A stretch of 64,000 nt of DNA from positions 62,001 through 126,000 of the forward strand of contig CASIAX010000005.1 of NCBI GenBank assembly GCA_949372955.1, written 5' to 3'. The notes beneath the pieces are model-generated. The model was not told where the DNA came from. It saw only the letters and a program-made list of their open reading frames with translations, and did not search any database. Within the stretch, counting starts at the first letter, position 1, and each line of letters starts with the position of its first letter. The position numbers and the translations under genes are program-made. This DNA comes from SGZJ01 sp949372955 (GTDB taxonomy: Bacteria; Bacteroidota; Bacteroidia; Flavobacteriales; Flavobacteriaceae). Positions 32,890 to 41,591 of the stretch are shown here, in pieces.

Positions 32890-34010
32890 AAATAGTAAAA
32901 GTTAATAGCAGCGAAGAATTACTGAAATTTGTTAAGTTTCCTTTTAAACTATATAAAGACTCTAAATACTGGGTACCCCCTATTATAAAAGAAGAAATTA
33001 ATAGCTTTACCAAGGGGGTTAATCCAAATCTCGAAGACTGCGATGTTAATTTATTTTTAGCAATTCAAAATGATGAAGTTGTTGGAAGAATTGCAGCTAT
33101 TATTAATTGGTATGAGATAAATACTCAAGGAATAAAAAAAATTAGATTTGGCTGGTTTGATGCTATTAACGATATAAGTGTTACTAAAGCTCTAATTTAT
33201 GAAGTTAATAAAATCGGAATAAATAAACAATTAAGTTTTATTGAAGGTCCAATAGGTTTTTCTAATTTAGATAAAGTCGGAGTACTTACTAGTGGCTTTG
33301 ATAAAATTAGCACCATGATTACATGGTATAATTACCCTTACTATAAAGAGCATTTTGAGAAATTAAATTTTCATATTGAAAAAGAATATTTAGAGAATAA
33401 ATTTGACTTTAATAATATTGACACTAAATATTACTCTAGAATGGCTAAAATTATAAAAAAAAGGTTTTTACTCAAGTCAGTTAGTTTTAAATCTACTGAA
33501 AAAGTTTTAAGTTATGCAGATCAAATGTTTGATTTATTTAACATCTCCTATTCAAAATTATCTTCATTTATCCCAGTAAATACTAAACAGGTAAAATATA
33601 TGAAGGAAAAGTTTCTTTCATTTATTAACCCAGAGTTTATAAAATTTACACTGGACAATAATGACAAGCTTATCGGTTTTGCAATAATAATGCCTTCCTT
33701 CGCTAGTTCTTTACAAAAATCAAAAGGTAAAGTTTATCCTTTTGGATTTCTACACTTGTTATACGCTAAAGCTTTTCCAAAAAATGTAACTCTCTTTCTA
33801 ATTGGTGTACATCCTGACTATCAAAATAAAGGAGTTACAGCAGTTCTTTTTGACTCACTTCTAGTAACTTTAAAAAATAAAGGAATTAAGGAGTGTATTC
33901 GAACTCCTGAACTTAAAGATAATCTAGCAATCAATAATCTTTGGAAAAACTTTAATCCTGTAACTTATAAGACTAGATGTACTTTCAAAAAAGATTTATC
34001 TAATCCATAA
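32886..34010 (+). CDS. GNAT-like acyltransferase
   Basis: A 374-residue protein with an N-terminal FPFKLYKDSKYWVPPI segment, a V-G-R-I-A beta-strand and a C-terminal GNAT acetyl-CoA site LIGVHPDYQNKGVTAVLF. This long GNAT family is widespread, and I recall it beside serine-palmitoyltransferase-like genes in other Bacteroidota. The natural acceptor is unknown. It converges on the SPT-like gene with an 11-bp overlap of 3' ends. A role in N-acylating the product of that pathway is a hypothesis only. Confidence 0.75.
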   Translation: MKIVKVNSSEELLKFVKFPFKLYKDSKYWVPPIIKEEINSFTKGVNPNLEDCDVNLFLAIQNDEVVGRIAAIINWYEINTQGIKKIRFGWFDAINDISVTKALIYEVNKIGINKQLSFIEGPIGFSNLDKVGVLTSGFDKISTMITWYNYPYYKEHFEKLNFHIEKEYLENKFDFNNIDTKYYSRMAKIIKKRFLLKSVSFKSTEKVLSYADQMFDLFNISYSKLSSFIPVNTKQVKYMKEKFLSFINPEFIKFTLDNNDKLIGFAIIMPSFASSLQKSKGKVYPFGFLHLLYAKAFPKNVTLFLIGVHPDYQNKGVTAVLFDSLLVTLKNKGIKECIRTPELKDNLAINNLWKNFNPVTYKTRCTFKKDLSNP

Positions 34011-35253
34011 TCGGCAAATCCTTAGAAAGTTCTTTGTAGACCCCAGAAATTAATCTCTCTCTAATTGCGGAAAAAGCATCAAGTGTAACTTGAATGTCAT
34101 TAGAGTTATGTGTAGCTGTAGGAATTAATCTTAATAGTATTAAACCCTTTGGAATAACAGGATAAATTACTGTTGAACAAAATATTCCATAGTTTTCTCT
34201 CAGATCTTTAACTAATGCAAACGCTTCAGGGACAGTACCATTTAAATAAACAGGTGTTACGCAACTTTGGGTTGAACCTAAGTCAAAACCTCTATCTTTT
34301 AGACCAGATTGTAATTCAACAACGTTAGTCCATAATTTTTGTTTGATTTCTGGTTGGGTTTTTATAATTTCTAATCTTTTTAAAGCACCTACAACGAGTT
34401 GCATTTGTAATGATTTAGCAAACACTTGTGACCTTAAGTTATATTTTAAAAAATCAATTATTTCTTTGTCAGCAGCGATAAAAGCACCTGTGCTTGCTAG
34501 GGATTTAGCAAAAGTGGCAAAATAAACATCAATCTTATCTTGAACTCCTTGTTCTTCACCAGCACCGGCACCAGTTATACCTAGAGTACCAAAACCATGT
34601 GCATCATCTACTAGCAATCTAAAATTAAATTTACCTTTTAAGTCTGTAATTTCTTTTAATTTTCCTTGCTCACCTCTCATACCAAACACTCCTTCAGAAA
34701 TAACTAAAATACCTCCACCTGTAGTTTCTGCCATTTTCGTTGCTCTTCCAAGGTTTTTTTCTAGACTTTCGATGTCATTATGTTTGTATGTAAACCTTTT
34801 CCCCATATGAAGTCTAACTCCATCAACAATACAAGCATGGGAATCAACATCATATACTATTATATCATTTTTAGAAACTAGTGAGTCAATTGTAGACATA
34901 ATCCCTTGGTAACCGAAATTTAATAAATAAGCAGATTCTTTGCCAACAAACTTTGCTAATTCGATTTGTAGCTTATCATGTAAATCAGTATGACCTGACA
35001 TTAACCTAGCTCCCATTGGATAAGCAGATCCGTATTCTAAAGCTGCTTCAGCATCGACTTTACGTACCTCAGGATTATTAGCTAAACCTAAATAGTCATT
35101 AACACTCCAAGTTATTACTTCTTTACCTTGAAACTTCATTCTATTAGAAATTGGTCCTTCTAATTTCGGGAATGCAAAATACCCTTCTGCTATAGATGCC
35201 CATTTACCTAAAGGACCTTTATCCTTGTACATTCTTTCAAATAAATCTCTCAT
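34000..35253 (-). CDS. Alpha-oxoamine synthase, probable cysteate fatty acyltransferase
   Basis: A fold-type I PLP enzyme of 417 residues related to serine palmitoyltransferase and 2-amino-3-ketobutyrate ligase. The PLP lysine is in FATFAKSLASTGAF (about residue 245), the stacking His in DVDSHACIVDG, and the aspartate in VDDAHGFGTLG. In Flavobacterium johnsoniae a homologous enzyme condenses cysteate with an acyl thioester to begin capnine (sulfonolipid) synthesis. The cysteine-synthase-like gene 12 bp upstream could supply cysteate, which favours that role over sphingolipid synthesis or threonine breakdown. Specificity is inferred from context. Confidence 0.75.
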   Translation of the reverse strand: MRDLFERMYKDKGPLGKWASIAEGYFAFPKLEGPISNRMKFQGKEVITWSVNDYLGLANNPEVRKVDAEAALEYGSAYPMGARLMSGHTDLHDKLQIELAKFVGKESAYLLNFGYQGIMSTIDSLVSKNDIIVYDVDSHACIVDGVRLHMGKRFTYKHNDIESLEKNLGRATKMAETTGGGILVISEGVFGMRGEQGKLKEITDLKGKFNFRLLVDDAHGFGTLGITGAGAGEEQGVQDKIDVYFATFAKSLASTGAFIAADKEIIDFLKYNLRSQVFAKSLQMQLVVGALKRLEIIKTQPEIKQKLWTNVVELQSGLKDRGFDLGSTQSCVTPVYLNGTVPEAFALVKDLRENYGIFCSTVIYPVIPKGLILLRLIPTATHNSNDIQVTLDAFSAIRERLISGVYKELSKDLPIMD

Positions 35254-35265
35254 CTAATAATTATA

Positions 35266-36306
35266 TTATTTTATATACTGAATTTTTTCAATTATTTTTT
35301 CATGCTTACTATCAAAAAATCCTTGAGTTTCCATCCACTTATCACTATAAATCTTACTTAAATATCTTGTTCCGTGATCTGGAAAAATAATAACTACCAG
35401 ATCACTAGACTTGAATTCATTTCTTGCATCCAACTGCTTAACTGCTTGTAAAGCAGCCCCACTAGTATAACCAACAAACATTCCTTCACTTTTTGCTAAT
35501 TCTCTAGCTGTATGTGCACTATCCTCATCTTTAACCTTTATAAATTCATCAATAAGATCAAAGTTTGTAGCAGTGGGTATAAGATTTTTACCCAAACCTT
35601 CAATTGTGTATGGATAAATCTCTTTTTCATCAAACTCTTTAGTTTCATGATATTTTTTTAATACAGATCCATATGCATCTACTCCAATTATTTTAATATT
35701 AGAGTTTTTTTCTTTTAAAAATCTAGAAACTCCTGAAATAGTGCCTCCAGTTCCACTACACGCAACTAAGTGGGTTATTTTTCCTTTAGTTTGAGTCCAG
35801 ATTTCTGGTCCTGTGGTTTTATAATGCGCTTCAATATTCAATTCATTGAAGTATTGATTAATATAAACAGAACCTTTAATCTCTTCATGTAACCTTTTTG
35901 CAACTTCGTAATAAGACCTTGAGTCATCTGCACTAACGTTCGCAGGACAAACATAAACCTTAGCTCCCATAGTTTTCAACATGTCAATTTTATCAGAAGA
36001 AGATTTTGAACTTACAGCTAAAATACAGTCATATCCTTTAATAATGCTTATCATAGCGATACTAAAACCTGTATTACCAGAAGTAGTTTCAATTATAGTA
36101 TCTCCTGGTTTTAAAATGCCTTTTCTTTCAGCTTCTTCAATAATAAATAATGCAATTCTGTCTTTAGAAGAATGACCTGGATTAAAATACTCTAATTTTG
36201 CAAGAAAATTACCTTTAAAATCTGAAGTAATATTGTGTAACTTAACAAGAGGGGTATCCCCTATTAATTGTAATATATTATTGAAAGCTGATTTATGTTT
36301 TTTCAT
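35266..36306 (-). CDS. Cysteine-synthase-like PLP enzyme, probable cysteate synthase
   Basis: A fold-type II PLP enzyme of 346 residues. PLP binds Lys48 in NPGHSSKDRIA, the substrate loop is ETTSGNTGFSIAM, and the phosphate loop GTGGTISG; VGYTSGAAL is present. Compared with CysK/CysM the loop SSKSSSDKIDMLKTMGAKV replaces the usual M-S-x-E-R motif, suggesting a different second substrate. Because it heads the operon with the cysteate-acyltransferase-like gene, synthesis of cysteate from a serine derivative and sulfite is the best guess. Ordinary cysteine synthase is the alternative. Confidence 0.72.
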   Translation of the reverse strand: MKKHKSAFNNILQLIGDTPLVKLHNITSDFKGNFLAKLEYFNPGHSSKDRIALFIIEEAERKGILKPGDTIIETTSGNTGFSIAMISIIKGYDCILAVSSKSSSDKIDMLKTMGAKVYVCPANVSADDSRSYYEVAKRLHEEIKGSVYINQYFNELNIEAHYKTTGPEIWTQTKGKITHLVACSGTGGTISGVSRFLKEKNSNIKIIGVDAYGSVLKKYHETKEFDEKEIYPYTIEGLGKNLIPTATNFDLIDEFIKVKDEDSAHTARELAKSEGMFVGYTSGAALQAVKQLDARNEFKSSDLVVIIFPDHGTRYLSKIYSDKWMETQGFFDSKHEKIIEKIQYIK

Positions 36307-36508
36307 CTATAATATAAACATGTCAAGTTATGTAATTTTAGCATATTAACCAAACAGAGTAAAAATAAGAGTTTTATTTTAAAAACATATAATATTTAAT
36401 TTATTCTTATTATAATAACTGAATTAATAAAGATTTGATTAAAAAATCATGTAATTCACACAAATAATACATTATGAATAAACATAAATTATATATAAAA
36501 AAATTATG

Positions 36509-37528
36509 TTATAAAGACTTAATTAATGACAAAAAATAATCGTGATGAATATTTGTATAGTTTAAATGGGTAACTAATCTTAATTTATTACTACCCATCG
36601 ATATTAACCTAATATTTAAGCTGTAAAGCTTTTCTATAAATGACCTTTCATTAATTTCTTTATTTAATTCAAATATCACAATATTTGTTTCAATCTTTTC
36701 AACAGATTTTACATATGTAGATTTTGCTAAAACCTCTCCAATTTCATGTGCTCTTTGATGATCTTCTAATAATCTGCTTAAATTATTGTCTAAAGCATAA
36801 ATCCCAGCACTGGCTAAATATCCAGCCTGCCTCATACCACCACCTAGTATTTTTCTAATTCTTAAGGCATTACTCATTATCTTACTATTACCAATTAAAA
36901 CTGATCCAATTGGACAACCTAACCCTTTACTGAGGCAAACTGAGATAGTGTCAAATATTTTACCGAAATCTTTGGGATTATCATTTTTGTGTATAATAGC
37001 ATTCCATATTCTTGCCCCGTCTAAATGCATCCCAAGATTGTTTGAGTTAGCTACTTTTTGTATTTTTTTTAACTCACCTATGTCCCAACAAGCTCCACCA
37101 CCCTTGTTTGTTGTGTTTTCTATAGCTATTAATTTTGATAAGGGACTATGATAAAAATCCTTTGGATTAATAGAACTAAGAGCTTGATCACTATTAAACA
37201 TACCTCTTTCACCATCAATTAAATTAAACGAAACTCCACTATTAAATGATGCTCCCCCTCCCTCATAATTATATATATGGGAATATTTATCACATATAAC
37301 TTGATCCCCAGGGTTTGTATGTAATTTAATTGCAGTTTGGTTGGCCATAGTTCCTGATGGAAAAAACATCCCTACTTCCTTGCCAAACATTGAAGCAACT
37401 TTAGTCTGCAAAAGGTTAACTGCAGGATCTTCTCCATAAACATCGTCACCAACTTTTGAATCCATCATAAATTCAAGCATTTTTTTAGTAGGAACAGTGA
37501 CAGTGTCACTTCTTAAATCAACTATCAT
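36509..37528 (-). CDS. ltaE: Low-specificity L-threonine aldolase
   Basis: A fold-type I PLP enzyme of 339 residues that cleaves L-threonine and L-allo-threonine to glycine and acetaldehyde. DLRSDTVT is the start signature, MHLDGARIWNA holds the PLP-stacking region, and the PLP lysine is in SVCLSKGLGCPIGS (about residue 200). It is 6 bp behind the metalloprotease gene, so the two are co-transcribed. The 200 bp upstream of the sulfonolipid pair (36307-36508) hold no open frame of note. Confidence 0.92.
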   Translation of the reverse strand: MIVDLRSDTVTVPTKKMLEFMMDSKVGDDVYGEDPAVNLLQTKVASMFGKEVGMFFPSGTMANQTAIKLHTNPGDQVICDKYSHIYNYEGGGASFNSGVSFNLIDGERGMFNSDQALSSINPKDFYHSPLSKLIAIENTTNKGGGACWDIGELKKIQKVANSNNLGMHLDGARIWNAIIHKNDNPKDFGKIFDTISVCLSKGLGCPIGSVLIGNSKIMSNALRIRKILGGGMRQAGYLASAGIYALDNNLSRLLEDHQRAHEIGEVLAKSTYVKSVEKIETNIVIFELNKEINERSFIEKLYSLNIRLISMGSNKLRLVTHLNYTNIHHDYFLSLIKSL

Positions 37529-37534
37529 AAATAT

Positions 37535-39952
37535 TTAATTATTTAGATTACACATAGCAGATCCAATAGGTGATCCATCAGGTATCTTTGGACTATTAGC
37601 TAATACAAAGAGTTCTGGTTTAGAATTAAATTTAGCAATAATGTTTAAATACTCTCCACTATACTTATTTTTATGTTTCTTAGACGTTAATAATTGAATA
37701 ATATTACTCAAAGCTTTTCTAGACTCTGCCTTTACTTGAAAGAAAGATTTCTTGTTAGAAGCTAAGTTTAACAAAAACTTTAAATAATTATTGTTTATCA
37801 CCTGTTGAACTTCAAATAAATAACTATCATTAATTTTATTCTCCAATTTGAAAGTGCTATTTGTTAGAGTAGTTAGTAAATAACTTAAACTCATATTCTG
37901 CGATGTTATGTTAGACATACTACTTTGAATAACTAACCTATTCATTCTCTCTGGATTTAATAATAAAGAAAGTGTCATTTCACTAGCAGTTGATACTGCA
38001 CTTAGAGGATCAAAACTAACTCCTGTCATACTTTTAAAAGATTCTCTAGTCCTAGGAAAGCTATAGGCTCTTGGTGGAAACAATTCTAATTTGGATTTTG
38101 GAATAGCTAAATTTTTAGCTTTTAATGTAGTTAACAATGAGAAAAGAGCATTCTTTTGCTTTTCAAACGAAATGTCTTTTACTATAGTCTGGTTATCATC
38201 TCTTGTTACATAATTATAATCAAGACCGCCAATTAATTTTACAGCTGCCTCGGTTTGAAACCTATGCAAAAAGTAAAGTGGAACAAAAACATCTTCTAGC
38301 TTACTATAAGTCTCAAAAGATCTAATATTAAATTTAGAAAAATCATTAATAGCTTTATCTCTAATTAACATAATCTTAGATAATCCTTCAGAAACATCTC
38401 CGTCATTGTCCCATAAATGTGCATTCACATGGGCCCCACTAGTTGCTCTAGCATCAGAATCAGTAATAAATCTTAACCCATTCTCATATGCATTATCCAA
38501 AATACCATCTAATAAATCTTTTTCGTTTCCTGAGTTAAATTCCGAATAACTGTAAGCTACGGATACTTTATCCCATTCTCCTATTCCAACTGCATAAGCA
38601 TCAGTTAAATCAATTTTATTATTTGTTAGTTTAATTAATGGATGAGGATAATCCATTACAGATGAACGGTTATTTGTACTGGCAGCAAAATTGTGAGCAA
38701 ATCCAATTGTGTGACCAACTTCATGAGCACTGAGCTGTTTAATTCTAGCTATTGCCATATTTAGCATAGGGTCATAATTGTCATCATCAACAAACGGCTT
38801 TGATATTAAAGCTTGAGCAATTAAAAAATCTTGTCTTATTCTTAAACTACCTAAACTTACATGACCTTTTATTATTTCACCAGTTCTAGGGTCAACTACA
38901 CTCGAACCATAGCTCCATCCTCTTGTAGATCTGTGAACCCATTGAATAACATTATATCTACAATCCATTGGGTCAGCATCTTCTGGTAACATTTTTACTT
39001 GAAAAGCATTTTTATAACCAATCGCTTCATATGCTTGGTTCCACCATGAGGCTCCTTCAATTAAGGCTGATCTAACTGGCTCTGGAGTTCCAGGATCTAA
39101 ATAATAAATTATAGGTTCTTTGGCCTCACTCATTTCAAGAGTTGGGTCAATTTTCTCTAATCTATGTCTTGTTATGTATTTTTTATTAATCTCTTGTTGT
39201 ACAGGTGTTGCATAATCCATAAAAGAAATAGTTAATGCGCCACTTCTAGGATCGAAAACTCTAGGAATATATTCATTATCAGGAAGTTCTATAAAAGAAT
39301 GGTGTTGAACAACACTAACTAAAGATGGATCTGGAGATACTCCACTAGTGATTAATCTACCTGTTGGCTTTCCTGAAAAAGTTAATAATGCTTCAAATTC
39401 AGAATTTTTAGGGAAAGATTTTGTTCGATCTAATTGTAATGCACTTTTTGTTAAGTCAATTTTATAAGCTCCTTGTTTTGCAGCTTTTAATCTATCAGCT
39501 ACACCATGCTTATCTTGCATTAAAAAAGAAGTAAAATCAATTAAATATTTATCATCAATAGTTTCTAAAATCTTAAATCCATAAATAACAGATTTTGCAA
39601 ATGCTTGTTCTATACTTTTTTCTTCAGCCTTATTTGTCGTACTTGCTCTAAAAGATAAATTTGGCTGGATTAACAATAGCTTATTTCCAGCCTTTTGAAA
39701 ACTAACTAACCTTTCATTTCCAAGTTGACCTCTATCCAAACCAATATCATTTGAACCAATTCCTGTTGCTAATGAGTTTATATATAAAAAGTCTTTATCT
39801 AGTTCTGTAACCTCTAGGAAAATTTTATCTGTTGAATTATCGTAGTAAAAGTTGAAAAAACCTTCAAATTTCTCTAACTCTTTATCTAAAATTGACTGAG
39901 AGAAACAAGTCGTAAATAACAAAAAAATGTATAACTGCAATAAATTTTTCAT
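37535..39952 (-). CDS. Secreted zinc metalloprotease (DUF5117/DUF5118 type)
   Basis: An 805-residue protein with a signal peptide (cleavage near TTCFSQ). The zinc-binding motif HEVGHTIGFAH is of the metzincin H-E-x-x-H-x-x-G-x-x-H form (about residues 406-416), followed by SSVMDYPHP, the Met-turn. The N-terminal part matches the Bacteroidota domains DUF5117/DUF5118. It probably digests proteins in the periplasm or outside the cell. No C-terminal sorting domain is visible. It leads the transcript with threonine aldolase. Confidence 0.87.
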   Translation of the reverse strand: MKNLLQLYIFLLFTTCFSQSILDKELEKFEGFFNFYYDNSTDKIFLEVTELDKDFLYINSLATGIGSNDIGLDRGQLGNERLVSFQKAGNKLLLIQPNLSFRASTTNKAEEKSIEQAFAKSVIYGFKILETIDDKYLIDFTSFLMQDKHGVADRLKAAKQGAYKIDLTKSALQLDRTKSFPKNSEFEALLTFSGKPTGRLITSGVSPDPSLVSVVQHHSFIELPDNEYIPRVFDPRSGALTISFMDYATPVQQEINKKYITRHRLEKIDPTLEMSEAKEPIIYYLDPGTPEPVRSALIEGASWWNQAYEAIGYKNAFQVKMLPEDADPMDCRYNVIQWVHRSTRGWSYGSSVVDPRTGEIIKGHVSLGSLRIRQDFLIAQALISKPFVDDDNYDPMLNMAIARIKQLSAHEVGHTIGFAHNFAASTNNRSSVMDYPHPLIKLTNNKIDLTDAYAVGIGEWDKVSVAYSYSEFNSGNEKDLLDGILDNAYENGLRFITDSDARATSGAHVNAHLWDNDGDVSEGLSKIMLIRDKAINDFSKFNIRSFETYSKLEDVFVPLYFLHRFQTEAAVKLIGGLDYNYVTRDDNQTIVKDISFEKQKNALFSLLTTLKAKNLAIPKSKLELFPPRAYSFPRTRESFKSMTGVSFDPLSAVSTASEMTLSLLLNPERMNRLVIQSSMSNITSQNMSLSYLLTTLTNSTFKLENKINDSYLFEVQQVINNNYLKFLLNLASNKKSFFQVKAESRKALSNIIQLLTSKKHKNKYSGEYLNIIAKFNSKPELFVLANSPKIPDGSPIGSAMCNLNN

Positions 39953-40072
39953 AAGAGTAAATATTTATCATAAAACTAAGGAATAATTATTTGTAAAAAA
40001 ATAACAAAAAGAAAAATAAATAATTTTTTTGAGAAATTATATAATAGTAGTTTAGCTATAAATATTTTGACA

Positions 40073-41180
40073 ATGATTACAACAGATCAATTTAAAAATC
40101 TTCAAGATCGCCTAGGTGCGTTAAGGAGGTATCTTTGACTTAGATGAAATAAAAATAAAAATTCAAAATGAAGAAGAAAAAACATTTGATCCTGATTTTT
40201 GGAAGGATTCCAAAGCTGCCGAAACTTTATTAAAGGAACTAAGGTTAAATAAAAAATGGGTTAAGGATTTTTCTATTCTAGAAGAACAAATTAATGATTT
40301 AGAAGTTTTGTTAGAATTCTATAAACTTGGAGAAGCTAGTGAGAGTGAAATTATTGATACTTATCAGAAATCATTAAGTTTTGTAGAAGAATTAGAATTC
40401 AAAAATATGCTTTCTGAAAAAAGTGATAGCATGAGTGCAGTTCTGCAAATCACTGCTGGAGCTGGAGGAACTGAAAGCTGTGATTGGGCTCAAATGCTTA
40501 TGAGAATGTATATGATGTACTGTCAAAAAAACAACTTCAAACTAACAGAACTAAATTTACAAGACGGAGATGTTGCTGGAATAAAAACTGTAACACTTCA
40601 AATTGAAGGTGATTTTTCTTTTGGATGGCTTAAGGGTGAGAATGGAGTTCATAGACTTGTGAGAATCTCTCCATTTGATAGTAATGCTAAGAGGCATACT
40701 AGTTTTGCATCGGTATATGTATATCCTTTAGTAGATGACTCAATAGAGATAGAAATTAATCCTGCAGATATTGAAATTACGACTGCTAGATCTAGTGGTG
40801 CTGGAGGTCAAAATGTTAATAAAGTTGAAACAAAAGTTCAGCTTACACACAAACCAACAGGAATTAAAATTTCTTGTTCAGAAACTAGATCCCAACATGA
40901 TAATCGATCTAGAGCAATGCAAATGCTAAAGTCACAGTTATACGAAATAGAAATTAAAAAACAACAAGCTGAAAGATCAGATATAGAAGCTGGTAAAATG
41001 AAAATCGAATGGGGAAGTCAAATTAGAAACTATGTATTGCACCCATATAAGTTAATCAAAGATGTAAGAACTGGGTTTGAGTCAGGAAATGTAGACTCCG
41101 TTCTAGACGGGGAACTAAAGCCTTTTTTAAAATCTTATTTAATGATGTCAGGACAATCTAAAAACTCAAAGGAATTATAA
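40073..41180 (+). CDS. prfB: Peptide chain release factor 2, expressed by +1 frameshift
   Basis: RF2 releases peptides at UGA and UAA. The frame begins at ATG 40073, runs 21 codons to an in-frame TGA (40136-40138), then continues in the +1 frame from GAC (40137) to the stop at 41180, giving 368 residues. The recoding site AGGAGG-TAT-CTT-TGA-C (40124-40139) has the same layout as the E. coli site. The tripeptide SPF (199-201) that reads the stop codon and GGQ (244-246), which catalyses hydrolysis, are both present. The annotation must join both frames; the gene is not broken. Neighbour of an ArsC-like gene 1 bp downstream. Confidence 0.95.
40124..40139 (+). promoter_or_regulatory. Programmed +1 frameshift site of prfB
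   Basis: AGGAGG (40124-40129), then TAT, the slippery CTT (40133-40135) and TGA followed by C. The spacing equals that of E. coli prfB. The site makes RF2 synthesis depend inversely on RF2 activity. It is notable because the AGGAGG needs pairing with 16S rRNA, although start sites in this window show almost no such sequences. Confidence 0.9.
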
Positions 41181-41181
41181 T

Positions 41182-41532
41182 ATGATTAATATTTATCACA
41201 ACACTAGATGTAGAAAATCTAGAGAAGCTATAGAATATTTAAAAGATCAAAAAATAAACTTTAATATAATTGATTATTTAAATCAGAATTTAAGTGAAGA
41301 AAAAATATCAGTACTTATTAATAAGCTTCAAATAAAACCAATAGAATTAGTCCGAAAAAATGAATCTATTTGGAAAGAAAATTACAAAAGCAAAGAAATG
41401 TCTGATTTAGATATAGTGCGTATTCTATTTTCTAATCCAAAGCTAATAGAAAGACCAATTATTGAAAGTGAAAAAAGTGCTGTGATTGCTAGACCCCTTG
41501 AAAATTTAGCGGTTTTTTTAGAGAAAAAATAA
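41182..41532 (+). CDS. ArsC/Spx-family protein
   Basis: A 116-residue thioredoxin-fold protein beginning INIYHNTRCRKSREAI, with a single Cys10 at the active-site position and RPIIESEKSAVIARP later. Glutathione/glutaredoxin-type arsenate reductases and the Spx-like YffB group share this shape. No arsenic-resistance genes are nearby and the usual second Arg ligand set is unclear, so arsenate reduction is uncertain. Co-transcribed with prfB (1 bp gap). Confidence 0.8.
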   Translation: MINIYHNTRCRKSREAIEYLKDQKINFNIIDYLNQNLSEEKISVLINKLQIKPIELVRKNESIWKENYKSKEMSDLDIVRILFSNPKLIERPIIESEKSAVIARPLENLAVFLEKK

Positions 41533-41591
41533 CATACTTTTAACAATTAAATGTACTAAGAGGATTTATTTTTACCTTAAAATCAATTATT

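Noticed and set aside
36307..36508. A 200-bp gap between the sulfonolipid pair and threonine aldolase as a hidden gene
   Set aside because: Both strands contain frequent stops and only short frames; the sequence is extremely AT-rich. It probably holds the promoter of the pair and the aldolase terminator.
40308..41180. prfB as a truncated gene starting at 40308
   Set aside because: The upstream 21 codons plus a canonical +1 frameshift site restore a full-length RF2 of 368 residues, so the gene is complete and not a fragment.
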